Source of the DNA: Chthoniobacter flavus
GTDB taxonomy: Bacteria; Verrucomicrobiota; Verrucomicrobiia; Chthoniobacterales; JACTMZ01
Direction of reading: 5' to 3'
DNA: 64,000 bases
NCBI GenBank assembly: GCA_945878135.1
Contig: CAMDUL010000009.1
Location: forward strand, 25,847 to 89,846
Shown here piece by piece: positions 37,087-45,941 of this stretch. The notes under the pieces are model-generated. The model made no database searches. It was not told the origin of the DNA and saw nothing but the letters and a program-made list of their open reading frames with translations. The position numbers and the translations under genes were made by a program. Position 1 is the first letter of the stretch; every line of letters starts with the position of its first letter.

Positions 37087-38121
37087 TCAGCGGGCGGCCG
37101 GTGCGTCCATGGCGCAGCGGAAGCCGACGTGGCTGCTGCCGGTGTCGGGCGGCGTGCCGCGGCGGGCGGCCGGGCGGTAACTTTCGCAATAGGAAGGATG
37201 ACAGAGAAATGAACCACCTTTGGTCACGCGGCGTTCCGCCCCGGGGACGCCCGGAGGCGAGGGGTCGCCGGGAACAACGGTCTCGTTGTCGGCGGTGAGG
37301 GGCCCGCGCGGATCACAGCAGGCGGGCGCATCGCCGGCGCGCAGGGCGAAGGTGTCGGCACGGTAGAGGTCGCTGCACCAGTTCCAAACATTGCCGGCCA
37401 TGTCATAAAGCCCGTAGCCATTGGGCGGGAAAGCACCGGCGGGCGAGGTGCCGGCATAGCCGTCGGCGCGGTCGTTGCGATGGGGGAAGTCGCCGGTCCA
37501 GCGGTTGAGCATGAACGCACCGTCCGGATTTTCGTCGTCGCCCCACGGGTAGCGGGCCTTCTCGAGTCCGCCGCGCGCGGCGAATTCCCACTCCGCTTCG
37601 GTGGGCAGGCGTTTGCCGGCCCATCGGGCGTAAGCTTGGGCGTCGGCGAAGGCGACCTGGACAACGGGATGATTCCCGCGTCCTCCGATCGAGCTGCCCG
37701 GTCCTTCCGGATGACGCCACGAGGCGCCGGGGGTCCAGACCCACCATTGCGCCATGTTGCGCAGGTCGACAGGTCCGGGAGTGTGACGGAAGACAAGGGA
37801 GCCGGGGGCGAGCATTTCGTCGGGGGGCTTCGGGGTGCCCGGCGGGACTTGCTTTCTGAGTTCCTCCCAATCAACCGGGCGCTCGGCAATGGTGACATAG
37901 CCGGTGGCCTCGACGAATTTGGCAAAGTCCGCGTTGGTCACCGGTTGGGCGTCGAGCAGGAAAGGCGCGACGGTAACACGGTGGGGCGGGCGTTCGTTGG
38001 GAAACGCGTAGTCCGCGTCCGATCCCATGGTGAACTCGCCGCCGGGGATGAGCACCATGCCCGACGGCGGACGCGGTCCGCAGGAAGCGAGGCTCAGGGT
38101 GAGAAGCGCTAGGAGCCGCAT
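37087..38121 (-). CDS. Lipoprotein formylglycine-generating enzyme (SUMF1-type)
   Basis: A 344-residue protein with a lipoprotein signal (MRLLALLTLSLASC, lipidated C14) and a full FGE-sulfatase domain. The start MVLIPGGEFTMGSD, the core LPTEAEWEFAARGG, GNVWNWCSD, and the C-terminal GGSFLCHPSYCESY keep the two catalytic cysteines (C307 and C312), spaced as in human SUMF1 (C336/C341). FGE turns a sulfatase cysteine into formylglycine and activates it. Many bacterial relatives lack these cysteines and are not FGEs, so this one is notable. No sulfatase is in the window. The ATG at 38121 starts the signal; a further in-frame start at 38328 is not homologous. Confidence 0.88.
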   Translation of the reverse strand: MRLLALLTLSLASCGPRPPSGMVLIPGGEFTMGSDADYAFPNERPPHRVTVAPFLLDAQPVTNADFAKFVEATGYVTIAERPVDWEELRKQVPPGTPKPPDEMLAPGSLVFRHTPGPVDLRNMAQWWVWTPGASWRHPEGPGSSIGGRGNHPVVQVAFADAQAYARWAGKRLPTEAEWEFAARGGLEKARYPWGDDENPDGAFMLNRWTGDFPHRNDRADGYAGTSPAGAFPPNGYGLYDMAGNVWNWCSDLYRADTFALRAGDAPACCDPRGPLTADNETVVPGDPSPPGVPGAERRVTKGGSFLCHPSYCESYRPAARRGTPPDTGSSHVGFRCAMDAPAAR

Positions 38122-38135
38122 GGACAAGATACGGA

Positions 38136-38149
38136 CCGTAACATTACGG
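38136..38149 (-). promoter_or_regulatory. Short palindrome upstream of the FGE-like gene
   Basis: CCGTAA-CA-TTACGG is a perfect 6-bp inverted repeat, 15 bases ahead of the FGE-like ATG. The position suits an operator or promoter-proximal site, but no binding protein is known. Confidence 0.3.
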
Positions 38150-38192
38150 CCGTCGGCGGGCAACGATCGCGCTTCGCGGCGCGGGGGCCGGA

Positions 38193-38480
38193 TCAGTAGT
38201 AGCCCATACCGTACACGCTGCGCGCGGGCGCGTAATACGGGGTGCCGGTGTAATAGGAGCGACGGGCACGTCCGGCCATCCCGCCGGCGGCTCCGCCGAT
38301 CATGGCGCCGGCCGCGGCGCCTTCCCAACCGCCCACTGCGCCGCCAATGACGGCTCCCGTGGCCGCGCCGTGGCGGCGTCCGCGCACTACCGGGCTAGGG
38401 CTGGGCACGATGCAGGCGGTGAATTCGGTGATGACCAACAAGGCACCGGTGACGACGAGGAGTTTCTTGGCTCTTTTCAT
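38193..38480 (-). CDS. Glycine-zipper protein with lipobox-like signal
   Basis: A 95-residue exported protein. The N-terminus (MKRAKKLLVVTGALLVITEFTAC) is a signal peptide with a possible lipobox FTAC. The middle is a glycine-zipper (GAATGAVIGGAVGGWEGAAA, then GAMIGGAAGG), as in small outer-membrane-associated proteins such as SlyB or osmotically induced lipoproteins. The C-terminus is Tyr/Arg-rich. It sits 13 bases after the EF-hand gene, so they are likely co-transcribed. Confidence 0.8.
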   Translation of the reverse strand: MKRAKKLLVVTGALLVITEFTACIVPSPSPVVRGRRHGAATGAVIGGAVGGWEGAAAGAMIGGAAGGMAGRARRSYYTGTPYYAPARSVYGMGYY

Positions 38481-38493
38481 GGTTCGGAGGGGT

Positions 38494-38907
38494 TCAATTT
38501 TCGAGAGTGGCCACATAGGCGTCTGCCTCGGGCTTGGTGATGTAGCCGTCGCCGTCGGTGTCGACCTTGCCGAAGAGTTGGTTGAGCACGCCGTTCTTTT
38601 CCGCATAACGACGGTATTCGCGGAAGGTCACCTTGCCGTTCCCGTCGAGGTCACGCGCTTCGAATTGCTGCGCGTCGAATTTCGGATCGATGGCCCGGAC
38701 ATCGGCCAGCGTCACCACGGCATCCCCGTCGGTATCGAAGCGCCCGAATAGCCGCGGGAGAGAAAATTTGTTCACTTCCTTGAGGGAAAGTTTTCCGTCC
38801 TTGTTGGTATCCATCTGCAGGAAGATATCGCGGTCGGTTTCGGCCTGGCGGCAGGAGGCGAGAAGGACGCAGGGGAGGGCGAGGGCAAGGGTAACGAGGG
38901 CTTTCAT
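38494..38907 (-). CDS. EF-hand lipoprotein
   Basis: A 137-residue calcium-binding lipoprotein. The signal peptide ends at LLASC (lipidated C20). Four EF-hand loops follow: DTNKDGKLSLKE, DTDGDAVVTLAD, DLDGNGKVTFRE and DTDGDGYITKPE, three of them near-perfect. The minus-strand leader has AGGAGA 11 bases before the ATG at 38907, a clear ribosome-binding site. Small EF-hand proteins are common in Planctomycetes and Verrucomicrobiota and probably act in calcium binding at the cell surface; the exact role is unknown. Confidence 0.85.
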   Translation of the reverse strand: MKALVTLALALPCVLLASCRQAETDRDIFLQMDTNKDGKLSLKEVNKFSLPRLFGRFDTDGDAVVTLADVRAIDPKFDAQQFEARDLDGNGKVTFREYRRYAEKNGVLNQLFGKVDTDGDGYITKPEADAYVATLEN

Positions 38908-38974
38908 GGAAAAGTCTCCTATAAGCGGAAACGGGACCAGTTTGCCATGCAAAAATAGCAAAATAAATCGGGGC

Positions 38975-39955
38975 TCAAGGCGCGGCGTCCGGACCAAATC
39001 CGGGGCGTCCTTGGCGGATGGCGCGGGAGTAATCCGGGCTTTCGTGCGCGGCAACGGCCGCCGGGTTGATCAGCGCGCGCCGTTTGAGTTCATCGAAGGA
39101 CAGGCCGTCGTCCCGCAGCAGGTTGCGCTCGTGCAGCATGGCGTCGCCCAGGCCGTTGATCAGCATCCGCCAGTCGAATGGCATCGGATCTCCGTGGCGC
39201 ATGCCGCGGATGGCGGTCGTGCAATTGCTGGTCACGGCATTGTACCAGCGTGGGCGGGCGGCGAGGTTGTTTATGGTGGTGAGATACTCCAGGAGGCGCC
39301 GGCGGGCGCGCTCGGGCGTCGCCGTGGTGGCATAGAGGTAGATGTCCTCGCCTGCGCGGAATCCCGTGCGGACGCGCAAGAGGTCGCGCTCGTCGGCAGC
39401 CAGCACGATGAGTTCGTATTGCCGGTAAAATCCGGCGAGGGCGGAATAGGCTTCCCCCTCTTCGCGGCGCGTCTCGATGGAAAAAGCCAGCGGCAGGGCG
39501 TTTTTGAAACGGAAGATGACGATCGGATGGGCGATCCACGGGGATCCCCAGTAGTTCACCGCGAGGTCCATGCCCTCGAGGTCGGCCAGGTTGTAGCTGC
39601 GCGTTTCCCAGCGCGGTCCGGGTTCGCCGCCGCGCGGGTAATCGAAATTGCGCAGATTGGTGATGGTGAGCCGGTCACCTTCAAGTTCCGCGGTCGGCAG
39701 ACGGGAATACTCTTCGGACCAACGACGCTCGTGGGAGGGTTGGAGCGTCAGCCACCAGACGAGCACGGCGGCGAAGCCGGCAAAAGGGACGAACCAGACG
39801 CGCCCGGTGCGGCGCAGGATCCACGCGGTAAGGATGAGCCCGGCGGCGAATCCCCAAGAGGCGGCGGGTGCGGCATCAAACCACAGCGCGCCGCAGGCCC
39901 ATATCGCAGCGGCACAGCCGCCGAGGAAAAGCAGAACTCCGGGCAAACGGCGCAC
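38975..39955 (-). CDS. DUF4105 domain membrane protein (Lnb-like)
   Basis: A 326-residue protein with two N-terminal membrane helices (about residues 5-25 and 30-62) and a large extracytoplasmic DUF4105 domain: ITNLRNFDYPRGG, RTYNLADLEGMDL-like RSYNLADLEGMDL, LIVLAADERDLLRVRT, YNAVTSNCTTAIR (likely Cys nucleophile) and AHESPDYSRAIR. DUF4105 is a papain-like or lipid-active fold of unknown substrate. The GTG at 39955 starts just before the first helix; frames further up overlap the preceding gene's end and look non-coding. The predecessor stops 112 bases upstream. Confidence 0.82.
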   Translation of the reverse strand: MRRLPGVLLFLGGCAAAIWACGALWFDAAPAASWGFAAGLILTAWILRRTGRVWFVPFAGFAAVLVWWLTLQPSHERRWSEEYSRLPTAELEGDRLTITNLRNFDYPRGGEPGPRWETRSYNLADLEGMDLAVNYWGSPWIAHPIVIFRFKNALPLAFSIETRREEGEAYSALAGFYRQYELIVLAADERDLLRVRTGFRAGEDIYLYATTATPERARRRLLEYLTTINNLAARPRWYNAVTSNCTTAIRGMRHGDPMPFDWRMLINGLGDAMLHERNLLRDDGLSFDELKRRALINPAAVAAHESPDYSRAIRQGRPGFGPDAAP

Positions 39956-40067
39956 AGCTCTTACGATGGGCGGGCAGCTTGACCTGATCAAGCGCGGGGT
40001 GCGGCGGGAATCAGGACTGCTGCTTGACCGTTTGTATGTTGAGGATGCGGCCGCCACGCGGGCCGGA

Positions 40068-41525
40068 TTAATCCACTTTTTCAATATCCGGGAGCACCCA
40101 GGAACGGTCGAAGTAAGGTTGGGTCGGCCCGTAGAGACGGAAGTAGGTGAACCAACCTTTGCCGGGGATGGTTTTGATCCAGTTGGATTCGGGTTTGCCG
40201 GCGGGAACCTCGGGTCCGAAGTAGAGATCCACCGAACCGTCACCGTTTTTCACGATGTTGTCGCGCGAGGAGCGGTCGGGATTTGTCCCGGTGTCGACGA
40301 AGCAGCGCGTCTCGTTGTCATAAACGGTGAAGGACCAGAACTGCGCGACGGGCGCATCGGGCGGGACACGGAGCCGGTAGGTTTTGCTGCCGTCGAGCCA
40401 GCGGCCTTCGGAGTCCTTGGATGACTCGAGGTAAACCTGACCCGCGCCGACGGTGCGGCCCATCATGCCGACGGAAACACCGACTGCTTCGTAAAACCAC
40501 GAGGTCCGCTCGTCGAGTTGCGTGTGGGTCGGCGTCTCCTGCGATGTTTCCTGGAGAAAAAGGGAAATCTCCCACTGCTTGCCCGGCCAGACCTTCACGC
40601 CATCGAAGCGTTTTTCGAAACCGATGGTGCGGGCCATCAATTCTCCGGTCTGCGCGGCGTCGATGAGCAGCTTCGTTTGCCGTTCGTCGGGATTGAACGG
40701 CTTGCCCTTTTGGATGCCCAGAGGCTGGAGCATCCCGAGCATGATGCGGTCGCGCTCGAGCACCGGTTCCTCGTTGATGATCTTGGACAAGCCCTCCCAG
40801 TAGGCGAGACCGCGCGGTTGCTCGCCGCTCCATTCACGGCCATCGGGCGAGACGTGCCGCGTGGCGGGCGGATTCTCGCGCTCGCTGTAAGGATAAATGC
40901 GTAGCGCGGCAATGGTCGCCTTGGCCTTCTCCGGATCGGGATCGAGCGCGCGGTGGCCGGACCAGATGTTCACCGTGGGTGACTGGACCACGTAGTAGCC
41001 CTCGGGCTTGATCGGTTCATCTCCGGGGCCGAGCACAAGATATTTCCCCCCGGCCCCTTTGTCGGGTCCGGTCTGCCCGCAATCGGTGAGCGGTCGCTGC
41101 CAGAAGTCGACGATACCACCGGCGATGGCACCGGGCGGAACTTCGACGACCAGCGGTCCGGTCTTTTCCATGTTGGGAAAAGCCATCACATAGGGAGTCG
41201 TGGCATTGGCCGTGAGGAGTCCGAGTTTGTCGCGGAATGTCAGATAGTCGACGTAGTCGAGATTCCCCGCGCCGAACTTGGTGCGCTGTTCCTGCTGCCA
41301 TTGATACATGGCCATGATTGGCAAGGCCCACAGGTAAGCCTGGCAAGCGCGTTGGAAATCAATGTCATCGTAAAGCTTCGCGGCCGTCTCGCTCGTCGGG
41401 TAGCCGTTTTCCAATTCCAGTTTTCCCAAACGCGACTCCACGCCGCCGGTGGTGGGAAGTTGCTGCGCGAAGCCGCGGCACAGCAAAGCGGCGAAGAGCA
41501 CAGGAACGAGGTGCTTTGTATTCAT
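40068..41525 (-). CDS. Exported DUF1254/DUF1214 protein, copy 2
   Basis: A 485-residue protein with a signal peptide (MNTKHLVPVLFAALLCRGFAQ). DUF1254 comes first (about residues 65-200, AYLWALPIMAMYQW, TTPYVMAFPNM) and DUF1214 ends it (about 360-470, LRVPPDAPVAQFWSFTVYD, SNWIKTIPGKGWFTYFRLYG). The function of these widespread exported proteins is unknown. It lies 29 bases behind a paralogue with the same layout, so the pair arose by tandem duplication and they are co-transcribed. Upstream of the ATG is CACTTGCATCTT, similar to the leader of the outer-membrane protein at 47973. Confidence 0.9.
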   Translation of the reverse strand: MNTKHLVPVLFAALLCRGFAQQLPTTGGVESRLGKLELENGYPTSETAAKLYDDIDFQRACQAYLWALPIMAMYQWQQEQRTKFGAGNLDYVDYLTFRDKLGLLTANATTPYVMAFPNMEKTGPLVVEVPPGAIAGGIVDFWQRPLTDCGQTGPDKGAGGKYLVLGPGDEPIKPEGYYVVQSPTVNIWSGHRALDPDPEKAKATIAALRIYPYSERENPPATRHVSPDGREWSGEQPRGLAYWEGLSKIINEEPVLERDRIMLGMLQPLGIQKGKPFNPDERQTKLLIDAAQTGELMARTIGFEKRFDGVKVWPGKQWEISLFLQETSQETPTHTQLDERTSWFYEAVGVSVGMMGRTVGAGQVYLESSKDSEGRWLDGSKTYRLRVPPDAPVAQFWSFTVYDNETRCFVDTGTNPDRSSRDNIVKNGDGSVDLYFGPEVPAGKPESNWIKTIPGKGWFTYFRLYGPTQPYFDRSWVLPDIEKVD

Positions 41526-41554
41526 AAGATGCAAGTGTCCGGGAGTCGGCGGGC

Positions 41555-43090
41555 CTATTTGAATTTCTCGATGTCGCCCGGCTTCCACGTGCGGTTGAGA
41601 GCATCCTCGCCTGGTCCGTAGAGCCGGAGGATGGCGAAATAGCCCCGACCCGGAACGGTGGCGAGCCAGCTGCCCTCTTTTCCTTCCGGCGGTTTAGGCC
41701 CGAGAAAAAGATCCGTGCTTCCGTCGGGGTTCATCGCCGGCTTGTCGCGCGAGCCGAGCGACGGAAACGGCTGGCCGTTGGCCAGACCCGACCCGTTTTC
41801 CGCTTCGTAAAGCGTGACCGACCAGAAATTCCCCGCGGGAATATCCGGCGGCAAGACCAGCCGGTAGTTGCTGCCGCCGGAGAGCGCTTCTCCCTCGCTA
41901 TCGGTGAAAGCGATCATATACATCGCGCCCTTCCCGGGGATCTGGGAGACCATGCCGGGACTCACCGAGTAGTAGTTGCTGAAGAACCAGATGCGCGCGT
42001 CGAGATCGAGATACCCGCCCGCGAGATTTTTCCAGGCCAGATCCATCGAGGGCTTCGGATTGTCCGGCGTGATGTCGGAGAGCGGATTGATCCAGCGCCG
42101 GTCGGGATAAATGCGCAACGAGCGACCGCCCAGGTTTTCCTCGAAGGCCACGACGCGGCTCGTCTTGTAGGCTGTCTTGGCTGCACGATCGAGGATGGCG
42201 CGAGTCTTTTCATCGGGTGCGAATGGCTGGCCCTGAACGATGCCGAGCGCGGCCAGCATGCCGAGTCCGTCGGCATCGGCCAGATCTGTGCCCTCGCTGT
42301 CGGCCAAGCGCTTGAGTTGGTCGAAAGCACGTCCGTCGCTCACCGGCAGCATATCGACCGGCACACCGGAAGCATCGGGGAAGACCATCGCTTTGGCGTT
42401 TTCCTTGTCATTCAGCGGGTAAATCTTCGATTGCTCGATCAGCGATACGGCCGGAGCGAGGTTCTGCGGATCCTGATAGAACGCACGCAGGAAAATGAAC
42501 ACGTTGCGCGTCTGCGAGCGGTAAACGAAATATTCCTCCGGCACATCACCCTCGTAACCCGGCGGCAGGAGGAGAAACTTGCCGCCCTTGCCGGCATCGG
42601 GTCCCGGCAGCCCGACGTCACCGGCGAACTTCCCGCCATCGACCGGAATCGGCCGCTGCCAGAAGTCGAGCAGGATGCCCTGCAGTCCGGGCGGAGCTTC
42701 GAAGACGATCGGACCGTCCTTGCCGAGGTCGACGTAGCCCATGGCGTAGATCACGTCGGAATTCGGCGTGGTCACCAGCGTCTTGGCATCGAGACGTTTT
42801 TTCCAGATCGGCAAAACATTGTAGCCGGCCCCGAAGGTTTTTTCCGAACCCTCCTTCATGCCCAGCGTGTTGATCAGCGGCAAAGCCCACAGGTAGGCCT
42901 GCGTTGCGCGCTGGAAGAGGAGTTCGTCGCGCAGCATTTGTGCGGTCTCCGCCGTCGGACGGTTCTCCGCAAACTCGGCGGTGGCCAGTTTGTCGAAGCG
43001 GTCCGTTTGCGAATGCGCGGGGGTGATGGTGAGAACCGCGACCGCGACAAAAGCGGTGGCGGTAATTTTGCGGAGACGGGCGTGAGTCAT
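41555..43090 (-). CDS. Exported DUF1254/DUF1214 protein, copy 1
   Basis: A 511-residue paralogue of the gene that follows it. Signal peptide MTHARLRKITATAFVAVAVL, then DUF1254 (AYLWALPLINTLGMKEG, TTPNSDVIYAMGYVD) and C-terminal DUF1214 (LPPDIPAGNFWSVTLYEAEN, GSWLATVPGRGYFAILRLYG). It has an insert around residues 300-345 relative to copy 2. The ATG at 43090 begins the signal; the longer frame to 43375 is non-homologous. A 305-base gap upstream carries palindromes and could hold an operator, perhaps for the AraC-type regulator encoded divergently. Confidence 0.9.
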   Translation of the reverse strand: MTHARLRKITATAFVAVAVLTITPAHSQTDRFDKLATAEFAENRPTAETAQMLRDELLFQRATQAYLWALPLINTLGMKEGSEKTFGAGYNVLPIWKKRLDAKTLVTTPNSDVIYAMGYVDLGKDGPIVFEAPPGLQGILLDFWQRPIPVDGGKFAGDVGLPGPDAGKGGKFLLLPPGYEGDVPEEYFVYRSQTRNVFIFLRAFYQDPQNLAPAVSLIEQSKIYPLNDKENAKAMVFPDASGVPVDMLPVSDGRAFDQLKRLADSEGTDLADADGLGMLAALGIVQGQPFAPDEKTRAILDRAAKTAYKTSRVVAFEENLGGRSLRIYPDRRWINPLSDITPDNPKPSMDLAWKNLAGGYLDLDARIWFFSNYYSVSPGMVSQIPGKGAMYMIAFTDSEGEALSGGSNYRLVLPPDIPAGNFWSVTLYEAENGSGLANGQPFPSLGSRDKPAMNPDGSTDLFLGPKPPEGKEGSWLATVPGRGYFAILRLYGPGEDALNRTWKPGDIEKFK

Positions 43091-43395
43091 GAATTTTGAT
43101 GGGGCTGGCACAAACCGCGTCACGCGATCGTCCTCATGAAGAATGGTATATCCTGCCACCGCACCGCACGCAAAGGATGCCTCCGCCCGGGAAATTGTGC
43201 GCTTTCTGCACAACGGTAAAGCCTGCCTATCGACGAGTGACAGCGGATGGTAACCCGCTTCTCCCGCCCGTGCCCTTGGAGTAAGGGCGTCGATCTTCCG
43301 ATGGACAGCCACACCGCAATCAAGAGGACGCAAGACCACCGTTTCCGGAACCGCGGTTTGAGGCGGGGCCACCACAGTGAGGCATTCGATGAATC
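43091..43395. promoter_or_regulatory. 305-base divergent gap with palindromes
   Basis: No gene is seen. It holds a perfect inverted repeat TTGTGC-N7-GCACAA (43195-43213) and a 10-base palindrome AACCGCGGTT (43349-43358). The gap separates the DUF1254 pair from the small membrane protein and AraC-type regulator, so it should contain both promoters. Which protein binds these sites is unknown. Confidence 0.4.
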
Positions 43396-43524
43396 ATGAG
43401 TGACCCACGCCTCCGCGGCAAACGCGCTGCCATTCTCCGCGCACTCCTCTGGACTGCCATCCTCGCCACGGCGGTTTTGTTCTGGATCAGCGTCGGCGTC
43501 GCCCTGATTGCCTGGATCTTCTGA
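43396..43524 (+). CDS. Predicted 42-residue single-pass membrane protein
   Basis: Encodes a 42-residue protein: a basic start (MSDPRLRGKRAAILRAL) and one hydrophobic helix (about residues 18-41). ATG at 43396 and TGA at 43524 are clear, and no larger ORF covers it in a supported frame. It may be a real small membrane protein, but no homologue is recognised and no ribosome-binding site is seen. Confidence 0.45.
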   Translation: MSDPRLRGKRAAILRALLWTAILATAVLFWISVGVALIAWIF

Positions 43525-43666
43525 GGCGACCGCGACCCGGTTCTATCTTCAGAAGAAATATTGGTTCCGATTGTGCATAGCCCCGGGGGCTGACCTGGAT
43601 ACTAACGGGTTGCGGAGCCGCACTTTATCTTACACCTTACGCGAGCGCATTCCGCAGTTCTCCCCA

Positions 43667-44665
43667 ATGCCCGAAGACAAACCCACGAGCCAGCCAAGTG
43701 ACCGGGTTTTCAGCGGTTCCATCCGCCGCCAGGCCGTGGAGGAAGTAGGCGCCCCGCTCAAGCGCTACTACTCCTTGGACATCCACCAGCTGCGCCCGGG
43801 CAACTATCCAAGCCGTCTGGACTTCGTTGCCTCGAGCGGGGCGATCATCTATCGCGAGAACTACCCGCGGGCCACGCGCATCGTGGGTGAACTCCTCGGC
43901 GGCCGTTTCGGTTTGGGAATCAAACTCGGAGAGACCCACGGAACTTTCGCCGGCGAGAAAGTTGCGCAACAGATTTTGCCGTCGGCAATGGGAGGAGAGC
44001 AAATCGACTTCACCGGACAAGACGGCTACCGCCAGATGATCATGGCCGTCGACCATGCCAAACTCTTTGAGATGGCGGAGAATGCGCGCATCGCTCCCCG
44101 GATTCTCGAAGCCCTGAAACCGGGGCGGCGGTGCATGACTCTCTCGACCAACCCGCGGGCAGCCGCATGCGTGGCCAAGACTTTCGGCAAAATGCTCGAT
44201 TGCGCCGTTGCCGGGGAAATCGAAGCGCGTCAGGAAAACTTCGAGGATCTCATTTACGAGGCCATCCTTTCACTCGTCGAACACTCCGATCGGTCCTACG
44301 GCCGCCCGCCGGCTGCCGCCATCGTGCGACGCGCCACCGAACTGGCCGAAGCATCACCCGGCATGGTGCCGCGCATTCATGTGCTGGCGGCACGGCTGCA
44401 CATGAGTCCCCGCACGCTGCAAAAGGCCTTTGTTTCGGTCACCGGGCTGGGTCCGCATGCTTATTTCCGGCACTGCGCGCTGAACCGCGCGAGGCGCGCT
44501 TTGCTCCAGGCGCACCCCGCCGAAGAACAAGTCACCGCCATCGCTGCCGCTCTGGGCTTCACCGAGATCGGGAGATTCTCCGTGCGTTACCGCGAGTTAT
44601 TCGGCGAAAGTCCTTCGCAGACCCTCCGAAGCCGCCCGCGCTGCATCGTTTCCATTCCCGGTTGA
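43667..44665 (+). CDS. AraC family transcriptional regulator
   Basis: A 332-residue regulator. The C-terminal 100 residues form the double helix-turn-helix of AraC/XylS proteins: LAARLHMSPRTLQKAFVSV and the second LGFTEIGRFSVRYRELFGESP. The N-terminal domain (about 25-215) is of the effector-binding AraC type with a beta-rich QIDFTGQDGY block, but the ligand is unknown. I chose ATG 43667 (MPEDKPTS) as the start; an in-frame extension to 43508 is unsupported. It is divergent from the DUF1254 pair, so it may control it. Confidence 0.88.
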   Translation: MPEDKPTSQPSDRVFSGSIRRQAVEEVGAPLKRYYSLDIHQLRPGNYPSRLDFVASSGAIIYRENYPRATRIVGELLGGRFGLGIKLGETHGTFAGEKVAQQILPSAMGGEQIDFTGQDGYRQMIMAVDHAKLFEMAENARIAPRILEALKPGRRCMTLSTNPRAAACVAKTFGKMLDCAVAGEIEARQENFEDLIYEAILSLVEHSDRSYGRPPAAAIVRRATELAEASPGMVPRIHVLAARLHMSPRTLQKAFVSVTGLGPHAYFRHCALNRARRALLQAHPAEEQVTAIAAALGFTEIGRFSVRYRELFGESPSQTLRSRPRCIVSIPG

Positions 44666-44717
44666 GGCCGGGTATCCAACGGTGCCGGCGACTCGGCAAA
44701 AGCCCCGCGGACGAAGC

Positions 44718-45806
44718 TCAGGACTTTTTCCCGTCCGGCGCGAGGTAGGCGATGGGTTGTGCGGGCTTGAACGCGTCGTTGATCACGCCTTGCAGTTTGA
44801 AGCCCTCCTCACCCTCGAGCGCCGCGCTGCGCACGCCGGAGCCGGGGGAAAAGTCGACTTTGTTGAGATCGACCATCACGACATACGGGCTCAACGCGGA
44901 CTCGAAGTAGTAGTTCTTGCGCGAGTGGTCGAGGACAGAGCGCCAGTAGGTGGGCGCGATGTTCGGATGATCCGGATCGGCCGCGCCCCATGGCACGGAG
45001 ACGTTGCGCATGACGCTGAAAACGCCGGCCACTTGGCGGCGCGGATCGACGATCTCGTCGCCCATGAATTTCAAATAGTAGGACGCGCGGACGAACCGGT
45101 CCTCGCTCTGGTGCGAGCCCGGCAGCACCTTGGTGTTGTCCATGCGCGACCAATAATCGTTCAGCGTGAGTTGCTTGTCGTAGGTCGGGCTGTTGGTCAT
45201 GACCTGATGCTTTTTGCCGTGGTGGATGACGACCTTGCCGTCGAGGTATTCCATGATCGCGGAGTCGCCGCTCGGGTCGGTGAGCGAGAGGTGCACGGAA
45301 GGATGCGCCGCGCCTCCGGGTCCGAAATTGCAGGGCACGAAATAGATCGGGTTGTCTTTCATGGCCTCCACCGCCTCGGCCACCGTGGCGTAGTTCGAGA
45401 GGATGTATTGCAGCCAGCCAGCCCAAGACACCTTGGGTTTGTCGCCGGCGGGCGCGGGACCGAAGTCGGTCTCGGCCAGATAGAGCATGTTTGCCCCGAG
45501 GCCTTTTTCATTCATCCCGTCGAAGGCGCCATTGATCGGTCCGCCCGGATTCATCGCCCCGGCCAGCACGACGGTGCCGTATTTGCTCTCCCATGAGTGA
45601 CCGCCCGGCAGCCCCTCGTTCTTTTCGCCGCGCGGGATGACATAAAAGTGGGTGTTGAAATCGTAGGGCCAGTCCATGGAACGCCCGGTGATAGCCGTGC
45701 CGTCCTTCCCGAGCCAGGTGGCGCGGGAGCAGGCGTAAGACACGGGGCAGGCGAACAGGGCGGCGGCGCACGAGACGAGGACAATGGAGCGGAGGTGTTT
45801 TTGCAT
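44718..45806 (-). CDS. Exported linear-amide C-N hydrolase (choloylglycine hydrolase family)
   Basis: An Ntn hydrolase of the conjugated bile-acid hydrolase / penicillin V acylase family. The 362-residue protein has a signal peptide that ends PVSYA, and the next residue is C26 (CSRATWLG), so cleavage by signal peptidase can expose the catalytic N-terminal cysteine. The other family residues are visible: RSMDW (Arg and Asp), GMNEKGLGANML, and NSPTYDKQ with the Asn. It may act on N-acyl homoserine lactones or other amides outside the cytoplasm; substrate is not known. The ATG at 45806 starts the signal peptide. Confidence 0.88.
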   Translation of the reverse strand: MQKHLRSIVLVSCAAALFACPVSYACSRATWLGKDGTAITGRSMDWPYDFNTHFYVIPRGEKNEGLPGGHSWESKYGTVVLAGAMNPGGPINGAFDGMNEKGLGANMLYLAETDFGPAPAGDKPKVSWAGWLQYILSNYATVAEAVEAMKDNPIYFVPCNFGPGGAAHPSVHLSLTDPSGDSAIMEYLDGKVVIHHGKKHQVMTNSPTYDKQLTLNDYWSRMDNTKVLPGSHQSEDRFVRASYYLKFMGDEIVDPRRQVAGVFSVMRNVSVPWGAADPDHPNIAPTYWRSVLDHSRKNYYFESALSPYVVMVDLNKVDFSPGSGVRSAALEGEEGFKLQGVINDAFKPAQPIAYLAPDGKKS

Positions 45807-45941
45807 GAGAGAATGTGATCGTTGGAGCAAAACTACCGCATTTCCGGGTCGGCCGTCGAGGCAGACCGGGGTCGGGTTTCTGCTGAAAAGTTCTCGGGAG
45901 CAGATACAGAACCGCCCCGCCTCGGCGGTGCGGAGTATTGT

